Translations under genes and position numbers: made by a program | The notes under the pieces: generated by a model | Seen by the model: only the letters and a program-made list of their open reading frames with translations | Told to the model about the DNA's origin: nothing | Databases searched by the model: none | Part shown: one piece after another, positions 24,507 to 32,553 of the stretch | Layout: each line of letters starts with the position of its first letter | Position numbering within the stretch: the first letter of the stretch is position 1 | Source of the DNA: Flavobacteriales bacterium UBA979 | Lineage (GTDB): Bacteria > Bacteroidota > Bacteroidia > Flavobacteriales_D > Sanyastnellaceae | Assembly: GCA_002292325.1 (NCBI GenBank) | Contig: DBBR01000033.1 | Coordinates: forward strand, 1-64,000 | Direction: 5' to 3' | DNA length: 64,000 nt

Positions 24507-24542
24507 GTGGAGTCTGGCGTGGAGTCTGGCGTGGAGTCTGGC
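24507..24542. repeat. Three tandem 12-bp repeats upstream of parA
   Basis: Three exact copies of GTGGAGTCTGGC run back to back between the DUF3276 stop and parA. A TTATTCACC (two differences from a strict DnaA box, one from TTATNCACN) lies 15 bp away. The block is more likely slippage than a plasmid-type iteron set. Confidence 0.85.
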
Positions 24543-24557
24543 CGCGAAAAGGAACGA

Positions 24558-24962
24558 CTAAAGATCTTCGAAGCGGATGTCTTCTGAATCTGCTTCAGAG
24601 GCATCATCTGTAGATCCTTCTCCATCGGTATTTGGCTCCGATGTCGCATCGGCAGGAGTGTCTTCAGCCTTGGCTTCTCGCTCAGCTATCGGATCCCGGT
24701 AATTCCCTGTTGCCATTAATTCCTGGATTTTTTCGACTGCATCGACGAATCCCTCTTCAAAATTGGCAAAATCTTCGCGGTACAAGAAAATTTTGTGCTT
24801 TTGATAGTGCACATTGCCATTGTCGTCAAACCTCCGCTTGCTCTCTGTAATGGTCATGTATAAATCTTGGCCTCTCGTTGCTTTTACGTCAAAAAAGTAC
24901 GTGCGTTTCCCAGCGCGCACGGGCCTTGAATAGATTTCCTCTCGGTTGTATTGATCGCTCAT
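24558..24962 (-). CDS. DUF3276 family PUR-alpha-like nucleic-acid-binding protein
   Basis: 134 residues. The PUR-type domain fills about 5-80: EEIYSRPVRAGKRTYFFDVK, then DLYMTITESKRRF and KHKIFLYREDFANFEEGF, the beta-beta-beta-alpha repeat of PUR proteins. Related bacterial proteins (Borrelia BpuR, Bacteroides) bind single-stranded DNA or RNA and form dimers. The C-terminal 45 residues are acidic and disordered (EDTPADATSEPNTDGEGSTD). The start is the ATG at 24962; an upstream in-frame ATG at 25004 gives a non-conserved extension. It is on the same strand as parA with a 208-bp gap. Confidence 0.86.
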   Translation of the reverse strand: MSDQYNREEIYSRPVRAGKRTYFFDVKATRGQDLYMTITESKRRFDDNGNVHYQKHKIFLYREDFANFEEGFVDAVEKIQELMATGNYRDPIAEREAKAEDTPADATSEPNTDGEGSTDDASEADSEDIRFEDL

Positions 24963-25036
24963 CGTTCGTTCTCTAGCTTGGCTAATATATTCGACGAGGT
25001 GCAAGAAGGCAAACTAATTTGCGTTTTCTCTATGTA

Positions 25037-27745
25037 TTACCGATTCAAGTGAATGTGGCCTTGGTACGTGCGAGGCAGGAATAATTGGTCCTCTGTCCAA
25101 GCTTCGTAATAGTAAAGCCCATCCATTGCGAAGTGCTCGCCATCCTGAACTTGTCCCAGCCAAGGAATTTCCGTGTCATGGGTTTCCCAAACGATCTCGC
25201 CCCACCGGTTGAAAATCTGAAGATGATAGGACGTTATGCCCAGTGCGACTGGCTTCCACACATCGTTGATGCCATCGTGATTGGGTGTAAAAGCATTGGG
25301 AGCGTAGAAAACGCTTCCCGACACGGCCACCTGACCCACGGCAGTATTGGTGCATCCCGCTTCGTTGACGACCGTTTGTATGACATCGAACAACCCACCA
25401 TCGGCGAAAGTATATGAGCCATTGCAGTCGTTGGACGAGCCCCCGTCTCCAAAATTGTAAAAGCAATCAACGCTGCCCGTCGCCAAGGATTCGAAACTGA
25501 CTGATGGGTCGAGGATGTCAACTTGGTTTGGTGAGATGTCGAATCCAGCATCCGGTAAGGCCAATACTTCGATCAGTCCGGGTTGGGCAAGGATTAATTC
25601 ACTGCTGCAATAGCCAGTAGAATTCATGACCAATGTTACCGTGTAATCTCCTGAGTTTTCATAAACGTGAACTGGATTGGATGCTATGCTGGTGATACCA
25701 TCTCCAAAGTCCCAGAGGTAGCTCGTTGCGGTTTCTGTTTCGCTTGTATTGTTGAAAGAAACAGAGTGAGGAGGGCAGCCCAAGGGCGGTCCACCCTGAA
25801 AACCTATGCTCGGATCCTGAATGACCCAGATCTCTTCAGAAGCGGTGACTTCACATCCGTTCGCAATAGCTGTGACCTCTACCGTGTAGGTTCCTGGCTC
25901 AGCGTAAACGAGATTATTTACTCCCGGTCCGTTTACGTTTGCAGAGATTGTAGTCCCACCAAAATCCCATTGGTACTGTGTAATAGGATCATTTTCAATC
26001 AAGGGATTGATGGTGAAATTATTGGATGAAAAACACTCCGGGTCAGGGGCATCGAACGAAGGGTCAATTTCAGGAAAGATTTCAACCGTCGCAAACGCTG
26101 TGTCGCTGCAAGTATAGGGAGTTGAGACAATTAATTCTACCAAATAGACTCCATCCGAGGGATACGTATAAGATGGCGACTCTTCATTGGAAACATCTGT
26201 TTCATCTCCGTACACACCGAAGTCCCAACTCCAGTTGGTTCCATTGGAAGAAAGGTTATCAAAGTCAAAGTCAAACCCTTGACAAAACGACGATTGGTCG
26301 GCGATACTGGCAACAGGTGCATCAGGTGCATCCCAATCAAATTCGGTGCTTGACTCGCATCCAAAATGCTCCGCATCCAATGTGACCGTCCATTCATCAG
26401 CGTTGTTGAAGGTGACCCAGTCAGTTGTAAGTCCCGTACCAGTGCTTGGAAGCCCCCCTAAAAAGTTCCACGTGAGGTTGGTGCTTTCGGTGAACGCACC
26501 ATTGGCTTGTAAATCAAAAGCTTCGATTCCATTTAGGCATTCGAATTCAATGAGTTCAATGCCGAGCTCGATGGGTTCGTAGATGTAAAAAACTTGACTT
26601 GACGTATCAGCGCATGGCCAAGATGGATTGGCAATGAGCATGACTTCGAAGATCCCGGTGTCGGGATAGGTATAAATCGGATCTGAAAGTGTGCTGAAAT
26701 CTGTTGTGATTCCCGGAACACCAAAATCCCAAAGCAAACTTTGCGATCCAATGCTATTCTCGGTGAATTGGATGGTTTCTCCGATGCAAAACTGGTCGTC
26801 TGCTTGCGGTTGAACTGCGGAAATAATGGTCGGATCGCACATCACCACATTGAATTGGAAATCCCGCATTACCGTGCTCAGTAATTCACCGTCCCGATAT
26901 TCAGTGACGCAAATGCCAATGACATACGCTCCCGCCGTGGTTGGAAACCCCGTGATTTCTCCGGTCTCGGGATTGATTTCAAATGGAGGATTGGAAGGAA
27001 TAGGATCCGTTGAGCTGAATCCACCTCCCCATGGAATCGGTGTGAAAGTCGATGCTGGTTGAGGAGCAGGAGAGGGGTTGTCAGGAGATCCACCATTCAA
27101 GGGAGTGCACAATGAATAAACCAATGAGTCCCCGTCTGCATCTGTCGCGCTTTGGTCTAAAAAGAAATCAAATCCTGTACAGATGGCTTCGGGAGGATAA
27201 TTATTGAATTGCGGACTGCTGTTTGGTTCCGCATCATCCGTGAATGCTGGGATTTGAGTGGTTAACGTAATTCCTACATCACCTGGGTTGGGAATGTTGG
27301 AGATTCCGGGATTTCTGCAGCAACGCTGAAAAACCAGGTCATAACCAACAGCACTAGGGGGGAGGTTGAGCGTGATTTTGTACTCCAGCCTTTGGACACA
27401 TAAATCGGGCGGTAAATTACCACAGGGGTTTTCCAGTTCCGTTTCAAGCGGGTTTGTAGAAGCCGTGGTAATTTCGACCTCATAAATGCCGTAGGGATTT
27501 CCTCCTTCAAATACACCCAGGTTGATCGTAGGATCCAAGTTGGTCCCTCCATTTTGCCAACCACTGGGTAACGGTTGGTTCGGATCGCATTCACGATAAA
27601 ACACCAACGTGATTTCGAAATCACCATTTCCCAGGTAGTCATAGTATACTTCTCCCCCCATGGCGTGAGCGGCTTCTGTCGGTTTCGCAGTGTGAACAAA
27701 CGAAGCCAAACAAAATAAAGGGATGAACAGACGGTAAAAATTCAT
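25037..27745 (-). CDS. Large type IX-secreted PKD-repeat protein with gliding-motility-type (type B) C-terminal domain
   Basis: 902 residues with a signal peptide (1-25, ending PTEAAHAM). A conserved N-terminal region (MGGEVYYDYLGNGDFEITLVFYRECD) and a putative-Ig/cadherin-like segment (DADGDSLVYSLC ... FPTTAGAYVIGICVTEY) are followed by about five PKD-like beta-sandwich repeats marked by WDFG/WNFLGG and YTYPDTGIFEV. The end, FYAPNAFTPNHDGINDVW ... LQIFNRWGEIVWET, is the CHU_C/type B sorting domain that sends proteins through the type IX system to the cell surface or medium. Proteins of this type are adhesins or matrix components. Two CAAAnnTA sequences (27771-27778 and 27785-27792), i.e. TAnnTTTG on its strand, lie 25-48 bp upstream and may include its -7 box. 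Confidence 0.85.
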   Translation of the reverse strand: MNFYRLFIPLFCLASFVHTAKPTEAAHAMGGEVYYDYLGNGDFEITLVFYRECDPNQPLPSGWQNGGTNLDPTINLGVFEGGNPYGIYEVEITTASTNPLETELENPCGNLPPDLCVQRLEYKITLNLPPSAVGYDLVFQRCCRNPGISNIPNPGDVGITLTTQIPAFTDDAEPNSSPQFNNYPPEAICTGFDFFLDQSATDADGDSLVYSLCTPLNGGSPDNPSPAPQPASTFTPIPWGGGFSSTDPIPSNPPFEINPETGEITGFPTTAGAYVIGICVTEYRDGELLSTVMRDFQFNVVMCDPTIISAVQPQADDQFCIGETIQFTENSIGSQSLLWDFGVPGITTDFSTLSDPIYTYPDTGIFEVMLIANPSWPCADTSSQVFYIYEPIELGIELIEFECLNGIEAFDLQANGAFTESTNLTWNFLGGLPSTGTGLTTDWVTFNNADEWTVTLDAEHFGCESSTEFDWDAPDAPVASIADQSSFCQGFDFDFDNLSSNGTNWSWDFGVYGDETDVSNEESPSYTYPSDGVYLVELIVSTPYTCSDTAFATVEIFPEIDPSFDAPDPECFSSNNFTINPLIENDPITQYQWDFGGTTISANVNGPGVNNLVYAEPGTYTVEVTAIANGCEVTASEEIWVIQDPSIGFQGGPPLGCPPHSVSFNNTSETETATSYLWDFGDGITSIASNPVHVYENSGDYTVTLVMNSTGYCSSELILAQPGLIEVLALPDAGFDISPNQVDILDPSVSFESLATGSVDCFYNFGDGGSSNDCNGSYTFADGGLFDVIQTVVNEAGCTNTAVGQVAVSGSVFYAPNAFTPNHDGINDVWKPVALGITSYHLQIFNRWGEIVWETHDTEIPWLGQVQDGEHFAMDGLYYYEAWTEDQLFLPRTYQGHIHLNR

Positions 27746-27860
27746 TTGTGCTCAGGGCATCGAATGGAAACAAACCTAGAAAATCAAAAATATAACACCT
27801 TTCACCATGGTTTAGTTGCAACCTCCGTAACTTTCCAACGTGGAAGAAGAAAATAAGCGC

Positions 27861-29180
27861 ATGCGTTTTGACGCATTGCCCCTGCATCCCGATGTACTCG
27901 ATGCATTGGATGCCATGGGGTTTGAACTTGCAACCCCAATTCAAGAACAAGCGATTCCAAGTGTTTTAAAAGGCAATGACTTTTTAGGGATTGCCCAAAC
28001 AGGTACTGGGAAAACGGCTGCGTTTTTGTTGCCGGTGATTGATCGCATCTTGGATACGGAAGACAACGGAAAGACCAAAGCGCTCATCGTGGTTCCAACC
28101 CGTGAGCTGGCTATGCAAATTGATCAAGCAGTGGAGGGATTCGGCTATTATGCCAAAGTCACAAGCTTGGCCATTTATGGCGGTGGCAATGCCGCTGAAT
28201 TTACCCGAGAAAAAAAGGCGTTGACCGACGGAGCAGATATCATCATCGCAACGCCAGGCCGATTTTTATCTCATTTGACTTTGGGCTACGTGGACTTGTC
28301 CGAGTTGCAATGCTTGATCTTGGATGAGGCGGACCGGATGTTGGACATGGGTTTCTTAGGGGACATCATGCGTATTGCCGAAAAATGCCGAACGGATCGT
28401 CAAACATTGCTTTTCAGTGCGACCATGCCTGATCGCATCGAAACGCTCGCGAAGGAATTGCAGCGGAATCCCCAAATAGTGAAATTGGCTTTATCGAAAC
28501 CTGCAGAGAAGATCAAACAAGGGGCTTACATCTTATTTGACCACCAAAAGGATGCGGTGTTAATTGACCTGCTCAAGGACCGAAATGTAGGTTCAGGCAT
28601 CGTATTTACATCGAGGAAGCGAACGGTAAGTCAGATTACCCGTGTTCTGAAAAAAGCGGGTATTCGCTGTGAGCGCATATCTTCGGATGCGGATCAGTCA
28701 GAGCGGGAGGAGGTGATGCTTGGATTTCGTCAGCGTAAGTTTCCCATCCTGGTTGCAACGGATGTTGTGAGTCGTGGTATTGACATCGATAACATTGAAC
28801 TGGTCGTGAACTACGATGTTCCTCCAAATGAAGAGGACTATGTGCATCGGATAGGCCGAACTGCTCGTGCAGACAAGGATGGTGAAGGTGTTACACTTGT
28901 GAATCCTGATGATCAGCAGCGATTTGGGAAAATTGAGAAACTCATTGAGAAATCCGTTCCCAAGTTGGAAATCCCAAAGCAATTAGGTCCAGGTCCAGAA
29001 TACAATCCCAAAGCAGGAAGGTCTGGACGTTCAGGAAGACACGGTGGCGGCAGACATGGCGGCGGGCGCAGCAGCGGTGGTGCTAATCATTCTGGTGGTT
29101 ATAAAAAGCCCAATCGTTCTGGCGGGGGCGGAGGTCACGGCAAAGGGAGGAAACCATACAAGGGAGGCCAATCACATTGA
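27861..29180 (+). CDS. rhlE: DEAD-box RNA helicase, RhlE subfamily
   Basis: 439 residues. The Q motif FELATPIQEQAIP near 21-33 leads into the two RecA-like domains: Walker A AQTGTGKTAA near 46-55, PTRELA near 81-86, DEAD (LDEADRMLDMGF) near 155, SAT near 187, and HRIGRTARADKDGEG near 333. The C-terminal tail is Gly/Arg/His-rich (GRSGRHGGGRHGGGRSSGG), an RNA-binding disordered extension common in RhlE-like proteins. These enzymes unwind short RNA duplexes in rRNA assembly and RNA decay. A GTG 21 bp upstream (27840) is an alternative start; the ATG at 27861 (MRFDALPLHP) matches the family start. The stop overlaps the region where msrB begins. Confidence 0.95.
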   Translation: MRFDALPLHPDVLDALDAMGFELATPIQEQAIPSVLKGNDFLGIAQTGTGKTAAFLLPVIDRILDTEDNGKTKALIVVPTRELAMQIDQAVEGFGYYAKVTSLAIYGGGNAAEFTREKKALTDGADIIIATPGRFLSHLTLGYVDLSELQCLILDEADRMLDMGFLGDIMRIAEKCRTDRQTLLFSATMPDRIETLAKELQRNPQIVKLALSKPAEKIKQGAYILFDHQKDAVLIDLLKDRNVGSGIVFTSRKRTVSQITRVLKKAGIRCERISSDADQSEREEVMLGFRQRKFPILVATDVVSRGIDIDNIELVVNYDVPPNEEDYVHRIGRTARADKDGEGVTLVNPDDQQRFGKIEKLIEKSVPKLEIPKQLGPGPEYNPKAGRSGRSGRHGGGRHGGGRSSGGANHSGGYKKPNRSGGGGGHGKGRKPYKGGQSH

Positions 29181-29182
29181 GC

Positions 29183-29578
29183 ATGGACGAATTTGTTTCT
29201 TTGACTGCTGAAGAATGGAGGAAGAAACTTTCAGAGCCTGAATTCCGGGTGCTTCGTGAAAGCGGCACAGAGCGTCCGTTTTCATCGGATTTTCATGCTC
29301 CTGGACACGAAGGATTATTCGCTTGTAAGGGTTGCGGTGCCGAACTTTTTGCTTCAACAAGTCAGTTTGATTCCGGATGTGGATGGCCAAGTTTCGACCA
29401 AGGAGTAGATGAAGGATCCATTACAGAACATTTGGATCGATCTCATGGAATGGTCAGGGTCGAAGTGCGTTGCGGTCGTTGCGACAGTCATTTGGGGCAT
29501 GTGTTTCCAGATGGACCGACGGAGACAGGCAACCGCTACTGCATTAACGGTATCTGCCTGATTCCTGTTTCGAGGTAA
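29183..29578 (+). CDS. msrB: Peptide-methionine (R)-S-oxide reductase
   Basis: 131 residues. The catalytic cysteine is C120 in RYCINGICL; four zinc cysteines are C48, C51, C97 and C100 (CKGC, CGRC). The core strand GCGWPSFDQ (65-73) and HLGHVFPDGP (103-112) are typical. It reduces the R-epimer of methionine sulfoxide in proteins. No signal peptide, so cytoplasmic. The ATG at 29183 is 2 bp after the rhlE stop; a TTG at 29177 overlapping that stop is possible. It is co-transcribed with rhlE. Confidence 0.94.
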   Translation: MDEFVSLTAEEWRKKLSEPEFRVLRESGTERPFSSDFHAPGHEGLFACKGCGAELFASTSQFDSGCGWPSFDQGVDEGSITEHLDRSHGMVRVEVRCGRCDSHLGHVFPDGPTETGNRYCINGICLIPVSR

Positions 29579-29590
29579 CAGATTGGCCTG

Positions 29591-29728
29591 TCATCTTTCC
29601 CGTCCCTTCTGCATTCCATAAGGACGTGGACCTTTACCTCCAGGTCCTTCCGCTGCCCTTCCTTTCATACGCCTTTTCATCAGCTGCGTTCGAAAGGATC
29701 GTTCAACTTGACCGACTTGCGCCGCTCG
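29591..29728 (-). other. In-frame continuation of the small gene behind lgt after a TGA (46 codons)
   Basis: Directly after the TGA at 29731-29729 the same frame stays open for 45 more residues to a second TGA at 29593-29591. It reads RAAQVGQVERSFRTQLMKRR and ends in a strongly basic, glycine-rich tail (EGPGGKGPRPYGMQKGRER). Either this is the second half of a broken gene, or it is chance coding, or a separate 29-codon peptide starts at the ATG at 29680. The remaining spacer to msrB (29579-29590) holds nothing I can name. Confidence 0.3.
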
Positions 29729-29893
29729 TCAATACCCGATAACCATGGACAGTTCTTCGATGGCCGTGTGATGAATTTCGTAAAGCAACAATCTGCTTGC
29801 TTGCAATAGGGCCAAGAGTTGCCGGGCTTCATCGTCGGTTGAAGCATTCGAAATTTGATTTTCCAATGCTCTGACTTTGTCGCGGTCAGTCAA
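29729..29893 (-). CDS. Small hypothetical protein behind lgt (54 residues)
   Basis: It starts at TTG 29893, nine bases after the lgt stop, preceded by AAAGGA at a good distance. The product is predicted alpha-helical and amphipathic (DKVRALENQISNASTDDEAR, then LLALLQASRLLLYEIHH) without Cys or a signal peptide. I do not recognise a family. The frame continues past the TGA for 45 more codons, so the gene may be the intact first half of a longer, interrupted protein. Spacing and ribosome site suggest it is translated with lgt. Confidence 0.45.
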   Translation of the reverse strand: MTDRDKVRALENQISNASTDDEARQLLALLQASRLLLYEIHHTAIEELSMVIGY

Positions 29894-29902
29894 AAATGTC
29901 CT

Positions 29903-31108
29903 TTATTTCGCAGGTTTCTTTCCCAGTGCAAACCAAAGCAAAATTCCTCCAAGGCACGTTGCTGTCGAGATCAACTCGGCTTGTGTAAATGCAAGTCCGA
30001 ACCATTCCAATTCGACATTGACCCGGATTTTCTCGATGAGAAACCGTTCAGCTCCATTGAACATGCAGTACAAGGCAAATAACCTCCCTGGAATTTGAAT
30101 CCGCTTTCGTAAGGACCATAGAATTCCAAATATGGCAGTTGCCATGAGCGTCTCATAGAAGGCGGTCGGATAGACACCAGGGTCGAGGTAAGTGCCGTAC
30201 CCTTCAAATATCGGATATGGGTCTTCCGGTGTGATCCACTTCCCAACGTAACCTGCAGGCCGCGAGCCGTAAACGCCATTTACATTGTTCGGGAATGCAT
30301 AGGACCACATCCACTCTGGCAACCACGACAGTGCATCAGGCAATGGCCTTGGATTCGGAATGCCCCAATCGCCATCACCGCTCACTTGACAGCCGATTCG
30401 ACCCACACCATAACCGAGCATCAATCCTGGAGCCGTTGCATCTGCCAGCGGTAGGAACGATAGGTTCTTCTTTCGGGCATAAAAATAGACTGCAAGTCCT
30501 CCGACAATCAATCCACCATATATGGTGAGCCCGCCGAGGAAATTTGCCAGGGAAGGCTCTCGGAAAAAGCGAATCAATTCATCCGGGTATTCAAGTAAAT
30601 GAAAAAATTTAGCCCCTGCAATGCCGCCAATCGCTGCAACAGTCACGATTCCCCCCACATGTTCACTGGCAGGCAGCTCAACTTCCTTTTGCTCAATTTC
30701 TTTGCCTCGGCTCCGGCCTTCCCAGTATTTCCATCCGACAAAAAGCATGGCACATGCCAATCCTAGCGGTAAATTTCCCCGCAGACTAAATAACTCTGCT
30801 TGTGGCAGACCGCGCTCGAATAATGCGCCGGCATTCAGGGCCAAATACAAAAATTTCCAGCCGATCACGAAGCCCATTGCTGCGCTGGTGACGTATTCTC
30901 CGCGAGGAACAGGGCCACCGACCGTGATTCGGATTCGTTCTGATGAGAAGATTCCGAGTGCTTGTTTTCGGTTCATTTCTCTTCGCAGAGTGAATGCCGC
31001 AACGACAAAGGCCAATGCCACAAAAAGTCCAAAGCTATTGACCAATTTCAGAGCGGGAATGTCCCAACCGAATATGTCTATAAATGCATGGTATACAGTC
31101 GGATACAT
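29903..31108 (-). CDS. lgt: Prolipoprotein diacylglyceryl transferase
   Basis: 401 residues with multiple hydrophobic segments spread over the length; inner-membrane enzyme that attaches diacylglycerol to the lipobox cysteine of prolipoproteins, needed for the SusD, FKBP-like and GH13 lipoproteins seen in this window. The Lgt core is visible in ARKKNLSFLPLADATAPGLM, followed by YGVGRIGCQVSGDGDWG (R-x-G-N-x2-G-x-E region in other bacteria; here GRIGCQVSGDGDWG). The insertion of an extra loop makes Bacteroidota Lgt longer than E. coli (291). The ATG at 31108 gives the family N-terminus (periplasmic start, then KLVNSFGLFVALAFVVAAF). It is followed by a small helical gene. Confidence 0.93.
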   Translation of the reverse strand: MYPTVYHAFIDIFGWDIPALKLVNSFGLFVALAFVVAAFTLRREMNRKQALGIFSSERIRITVGGPVPRGEYVTSAAMGFVIGWKFLYLALNAGALFERGLPQAELFSLRGNLPLGLACAMLFVGWKYWEGRSRGKEIEQKEVELPASEHVGGIVTVAAIGGIAGAKFFHLLEYPDELIRFFREPSLANFLGGLTIYGGLIVGGLAVYFYARKKNLSFLPLADATAPGLMLGYGVGRIGCQVSGDGDWGIPNPRPLPDALSWLPEWMWSYAFPNNVNGVYGSRPAGYVGKWITPEDPYPIFEGYGTYLDPGVYPTAFYETLMATAIFGILWSLRKRIQIPGRLFALYCMFNGAERFLIEKIRVNVELEWFGLAFTQAELISTATCLGGILLWFALGKKPAK

Positions 31109-31117
31109 GTAGTGCGT

Positions 31118-32431
31118 TTAAGTGGAAGACGAAGTAGATGAGAGGATTGCCGAGGCGTAGCCAGCTGCATGAATTTGTTTTATTTCCACGGGGTGTATGG
31201 AATTGGCGTCGACCTGTGCTTCAGGTAGTGCAACACGAACGTATTCAGGAGTGTAGCCAAAACGCAATCCCTCTTCACGTGATTCCTCGAACAGAACAGG
31301 CCGGGTTAAGCCAAGAAAATTTTCGTAATGCGCTCTTTGTTTTTTGAGAGAAAGCGATCGCAGTACCTTGGTTCTTTGCTTGCGAATTTCAACTGGAACA
31401 GACTGCTCCATCCTTGGAGCCGTAGTCTTTCCGCGCTCAGAGTATGTAAAAACATGCAGATAACTCACCGGCAGTTGGAGCAAAAATTCCTGTGTAGCTC
31501 GAAACGCCGCTTCGTCTTCATTTGGAAATCCTGTGATAACGTCAACGCCAATGGACGCATGCGGAAGCAAGGTGCGAATGTGTTCGATGCGCGCAGCATA
31601 GAGCTCCGTGCGGTAGCGTCGTCGCATGGATTTGAGCACGGCGTCTGAGCCGCTTTGTAAGGGGATGTGGAAATGAGGTTGGAATTTCTGACTGCTTGCG
31701 ACGAAATCGATGACTTCGGATGTTAATAAATTGGGTTCAATGCTGCTGATTCTAAACCGCTCGACATCCACTTGCTCATCCAGCGCTTTGATTAAATCAA
31801 AAAAGGATTCCCCAGTGCTTTTTCCAAAATCACCGATGTTGACTCCTGTCAACACGATTTCTCGTGCACCGTGAGATGCAGCATTGTTGGCCGTTTGGAG
31901 GGTCTCCGAGATGGGCGCGTTACGGGATCTACCGCGTGCCAAAGGAATGGTGCAGAAAGAACAGAAATAATCACATCCATCTTGTACCTTGAGAAAGGCA
32001 CGTGTCCTGTCGTTGCTCGAGAACCCTGGAACAAAAGCCTTGACTTCCTTAATGGGACCCACGGAAACGGATCCAGATGTCCTTTTTTCGTCTGTGATGT
32101 GATCCAGTAAATTGAATTTTTCTGCGGCGCCCAGCACGACATCAACACCTTCGATGCTGCTTATTTCTTTGGGCTTCAATTGTGCGTAGCATCCGATGAC
32201 CGCAATGAACGCCTCAGGATTGCTTGTCAAGGCCCTTCGAACAGCATTACGGCATTTGGAATCTGCCTGCTCGGTTACGCTGCAGGTATTGATGACCACT
32301 ACGTCGGGTGCGTCATCAATTCCAACCCGGGCATAACCCGCTTGGGCCAGGTCACGCGCAATGGTCGATGTTTCAGAAAAATTAAGTTTACACCCTAACG
32401 TGTGAAAAGCTGCAGTTCCTCCCGGGGTCAT
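31118..32431 (-). CDS. mtaB: tRNA (t6A37) methylthiotransferase MtaB
   Basis: 437 residues. Three domains: N-terminal MTTase domain with Fe-S cysteines (TLGCKLNFSE at 11-20, INTCSVTEQAD, GCYAQLKP); radical-SAM domain with CDYFCSFCTIPLARGRSRN near 153-171 and GVNIGDFGKS; C-terminal TRAM domain. It adds the 2-methylthio group to N6-threonylcarbamoyladenosine at tRNA position 37 (ms2t6A). The N-terminal TLGCKLN and total length fit MtaB better than MiaB or RimO. It is 9 bp upstream of lgt on the same strand. Confidence 0.94.
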   Translation of the reverse strand: MTPGGTAAFHTLGCKLNFSETSTIARDLAQAGYARVGIDDAPDVVVINTCSVTEQADSKCRNAVRRALTSNPEAFIAVIGCYAQLKPKEISSIEGVDVVLGAAEKFNLLDHITDEKRTSGSVSVGPIKEVKAFVPGFSSNDRTRAFLKVQDGCDYFCSFCTIPLARGRSRNAPISETLQTANNAASHGAREIVLTGVNIGDFGKSTGESFFDLIKALDEQVDVERFRISSIEPNLLTSEVIDFVASSQKFQPHFHIPLQSGSDAVLKSMRRRYRTELYAARIEHIRTLLPHASIGVDVITGFPNEDEAAFRATQEFLLQLPVSYLHVFTYSERGKTTAPRMEQSVPVEIRKQRTKVLRSLSLKKQRAHYENFLGLTRPVLFEESREEGLRFGYTPEYVRVALPEAQVDANSIHPVEIKQIHAAGYASAILSSTSSST

Positions 32432-32553
32432 GCCGCGAATTTAGGGGAGAAAGACAGGATTTGAATTTTGAATGAAGCCGAAAAAGAACAAGATAACCCG
32501 GAACCATGTATTACATAGTATATTGCACAGCCTGAACTAAGAAACAAACCACC

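Noticed and set aside
24400-24557. Tandem repeat plus DnaA-like box as a plasmid-type iteron origin
   Set aside because: Only three copies, no rep gene, and parAB here are of chromosomal type.
22617-24557. parS site near parAB
   Set aside because: I looked for TGTTYCACGTGRAACA; the CACGTG occurrences seen (for example 26468, 32880, 61470) lack the flanking arms.
29612-29660. GGACCT...AGGTCC stem as a terminator between msrB and lgt
   Set aside because: Stem without T run; the bases are explained by Gly/Pro/Lys codons of the interrupted frame.
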